Assembly (NCBI GenBank): GCA_023265735.1
Contig: JAHFSN010000147.1
Span: 1 to 6,010, forward strand
Direction of reading: 5' to 3'
Length of the DNA: 6,010 nucleotides
DNA from: Spirochaetaceae bacterium
Lineage (GTDB): Bacteria; Spirochaetota; Spirochaetia; JABEVK01
The notes beneath the pieces are model-generated. The model searched no databases and was not told the DNA's origin. It saw nothing but the letters and a program-made list of their open reading frames with translations. The position numbers and the translations under genes were made by a program. Positions 4,929-6,010 of the stretch are shown here, in pieces (position 1 is the first letter of the stretch; every line of letters starts with the position of its first letter).

Positions 4929-5840
4929 ATGGTTTTGGCCCTGGTTGACCTCGACGACGCCCTCCCCTCGTGTTTGGCGAGCTGGCAAGACTTGCTGTCC
5001 TACGCGAACCAGCTCTCGGTCAGGCGGGGCGGTCCCGTGGTCTTTCAGGTGCAACGCTGGAAGTTTCCCCAACCCTGGCCCGACGCGGCCGTGGCCCTGG
5101 TGCCGGCCCGCATTTTGGGGGGATCGGGGCTTGTCGTGCCCCCCAGCGACCCGGGGTTCTTGTCGGAACTCCGCCGCCGGTCGGCCCAGGGAGTGCTGCT
5201 CGGCGCCGTCTGCGCCGGGGTGTTTCCCCTGGCCGAGGCGGGACTGCTGACGGGCCGCCGGGCCACCACCCACCGGACCCTGGCCGACCAGTTCCGCCGC
5301 CAGTTTCCCCGGGTCATCCTCGACCAGGACGCGTTGCTGATCGAGCACGAAGGCTTCCTCCTGGGAGGAGGAATGACGGCCTACTTCGACATCGGCCTCC
5401 GGCTCGTCCAGAAGATGGCCGGGCCTGCGGTGGCCCGGGACTGCGCGGCCATCTTCCTGCTTGATCCCCACCGAAGGTTCCAGAGCCCCTTCGTGCCCGC
5501 GGGTCTGGGCACACCCGAGGACGACCCGGTCTTGGCCCGGGCCATGGACTGGGCCCTGGCCCAGCAGAACCTCGCATTTGGGGTAGCCCAGTGGGCCGAA
5601 GCCGTGGCCATCGAGAAGCGGACCCTGGAACGCCGGGCCAAGGCCGCCTGGGGCTTCGGCCCCGCCGAGCGCCTGCGCCGTTTGAGGCTCGACCGGGCCC
5701 GGATCCTCCTGTCTGGCCCGGCCCTCCGCTGGGACGAGGTGGCCGAACGCTGCGGCTACCGGGACCCCGCCGCCTTCCGGCGCCTCTTCCTCCAGAGGTT
5801 TGGCCAGGCCCCCGGGGAATATCGCCGCCGGTTCGGCTGA
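4929..5840 (+). CDS. GlxA-like transcriptional regulator (DJ-1/PfpI + AraC HTH)
   Basis: The 303-residue protein has two parts. Residues 1 to about 180 form a DJ-1/PfpI domain with the nucleophile-elbow segment 'GAVCAGVFPLAEAGLLTGRR' (92-111), Cys95 at the usual cysteine, 'ATTH' (112-115), 'LLGGGMTAYFDIGLRLV' (144-160) and the GlxA-typical 'HRRFQSPFV' (181-189). Residues about 203-303 are an AraC-type double helix-turn-helix: first motif around 'VAQWAEAVAIEKRTLERRAK' (219-238), second around 'WDEVAERCGYRDPAAFRRLF' (268-287). Such regulators use the DJ-1 domain to sense small molecules, usually as dimers, and activate neighbouring genes. The divergent cysteine hydrolase is the obvious candidate target. 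The N-terminal strand is short for the family. I chose the ATG at 4929; an in-frame TTG at 4914 would add MRQFL and is the earliest possible start, after a TGA at 4908-4910. Neither has a Shine-Dalgarno site. Confidence 0.9.
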   Translation: MVLALVDLDDALPSCLASWQDLLSYANQLSVRRGGPVVFQVQRWKFPQPWPDAAVALVPARILGGSGLVVPPSDPGFLSELRRRSAQGVLLGAVCAGVFPLAEAGLLTGRRATTHRTLADQFRRQFPRVILDQDALLIEHEGFLLGGGMTAYFDIGLRLVQKMAGPAVARDCAAIFLLDPHRRFQSPFVPAGLGTPEDDPVLARAMDWALAQQNLAFGVAQWAEAVAIEKRTLERRAKAAWGFGPAERLRRLRLDRARILLSGPALRWDEVAERCGYRDPAAFRRLFLQRFGQAPGEYRRRFG

Positions 5841-5865
5841 CCAACGCTGGCCCTTCCGCTATAAT
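5837..5865 (+). promoter_or_regulatory. Promoter of the ABC-F gene, probably leaderless
   Basis: A perfect TATAAT (5860-5865) stands 17 bp downstream of CTGACC (5837-5842, 4/6 match to TTGACA), which overlaps the stop codon of the regulator gene. Six bases (CCCGCC) lie between the -10 and the ATG at 5872, placing the predicted transcription start on the start codon. No ribosome site is present. Confidence 0.6.
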
Positions 5866-5871
5866 CCCGCC

Positions 5872-6010
5872 ATGGCGCTCCTTGGACTGCAGGATCTTCA
5901 CTACACCATCGGCGGAGCACAGCTGTTCACCGGGGTCGGGCTTCAAATTGAACGGGGCGACAGACTCTGCCTCGTGGGGCGCAACGGCGCGGGAAAGAGC
6001 ACCCTCCTGG
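5872..6010 (+). CDS. ABC-F family ATPase, N-terminal fragment
   Basis: Only the first 46 codons are in the window. They read as the opening of an ABC ATPase, with a hydrophobic/aromatic first strand (MALLGLQDLHYTIGG) and a complete Walker A 'GRNGAGKST' at residues 36-44, preceded by 'GDRLCLV'. The run 'R-L-C-L-V-G-R-N-G-A-G-K-S-T-L' matches Uup-type ABC-F proteins, soluble double-ATPase ribosome- or DNA-associated factors, better than membrane-transporter ATPases. EttA or another ABC-F is also possible, and the second cassette would have to be seen to decide. The ATG is the natural start because the N-terminus matches the family, and it sits directly behind a perfect TATAAT. Confidence 0.85.
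   Translation, partial: MALLGLQDLHYTIGGAQLFTGVGLQIERGDRLCLVGRNGAGKSTLL

Noticed and set aside
4345..5250. Long plus-strand open frame (301 codons) across the hydrolase and regulator genes
   Set aside because: It is antisense to the intact hydrolase and out of frame with the regulator. Its composition follows the GC-rich third positions of the real genes, and no domain is visible.
1..6010. Search for CRISPR arrays, tRNA or rRNA genes, insertion sequences, phage genes or defence cassettes
   Set aside because: I saw no regularly spaced repeats, no cloverleaf sequence, no terminal inverted repeats or transposase motifs, and no toxin-antitoxin or nuclease pair. The window reads as core chromosome.

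Overview
This is an ordinary-looking, compact chromosomal stretch from a GC-rich bacterium. I place it tentatively in Acidobacteriota, Holophagae-like (low confidence). The reasons are high GC with strong third-position G/C, a Rex of the 'GNKRGGYNID' subtype that I associate with Bacteroidota, Acidobacteriota and relatives, a TIGR02757/DUF2400 protein, and an anaerobe-type 54-residue rubredoxin. Nothing marks it as a mobile island: there is no transposase, integrase, CRISPR array, tRNA or rRNA, and no intergenic gap exceeds about 150 bases.

Layout. The left half (1-2942) lies on the minus strand. In transcription order, starting near 2942, it holds a STAS-domain anti-sigma-factor-antagonist-like protein, a secreted GH73-type glucosaminidase, a TIGR02757 protein whose start lies inside the glucosaminidase gene, a rubredoxin with its own promoter and a textbook UUCG terminator, and an EamA/DMT permease that runs off the left edge. 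From 2943 to 3088 there is a divergent promoter region. Going right on the plus strand come rex (redox-sensing repressor), with a strong promoter and a probable autoregulatory Rex site, and a SHOCT-like-domain protein coupled to rex. Convergent to these is an isochorismatase-type cysteine hydrolase (minus), divergently paired with a GlxA-like DJ-1/AraC regulator (plus). The window ends in the first 46 codons of an ABC-F ATPase.

How the genes may work together. Rex and rubredoxin both point to a redox-responsive, probably anaerobic or facultative lifestyle. The only Rex site I can see is at rex itself. The hydrolase and GlxA pair form a plausible regulator-target unit around a small inverted repeat. 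The STAS, glucosaminidase and TIGR02757 genes are stacked closely enough to be one operon.

The most interesting cross-window pattern is a split in translation signals. The STAS, rubredoxin, SHOCT-like, glucosaminidase and hydrolase genes have visible Shine-Dalgarno sites. The EamA, GlxA and ABC-F genes have none, and instead carry a -10-like hexamer 5-6 bases before ATG with a -35-like hexamer exactly 17 bp further upstream, which suggests leaderless mRNAs. I did not find a convincing undescribed multi-gene system here.
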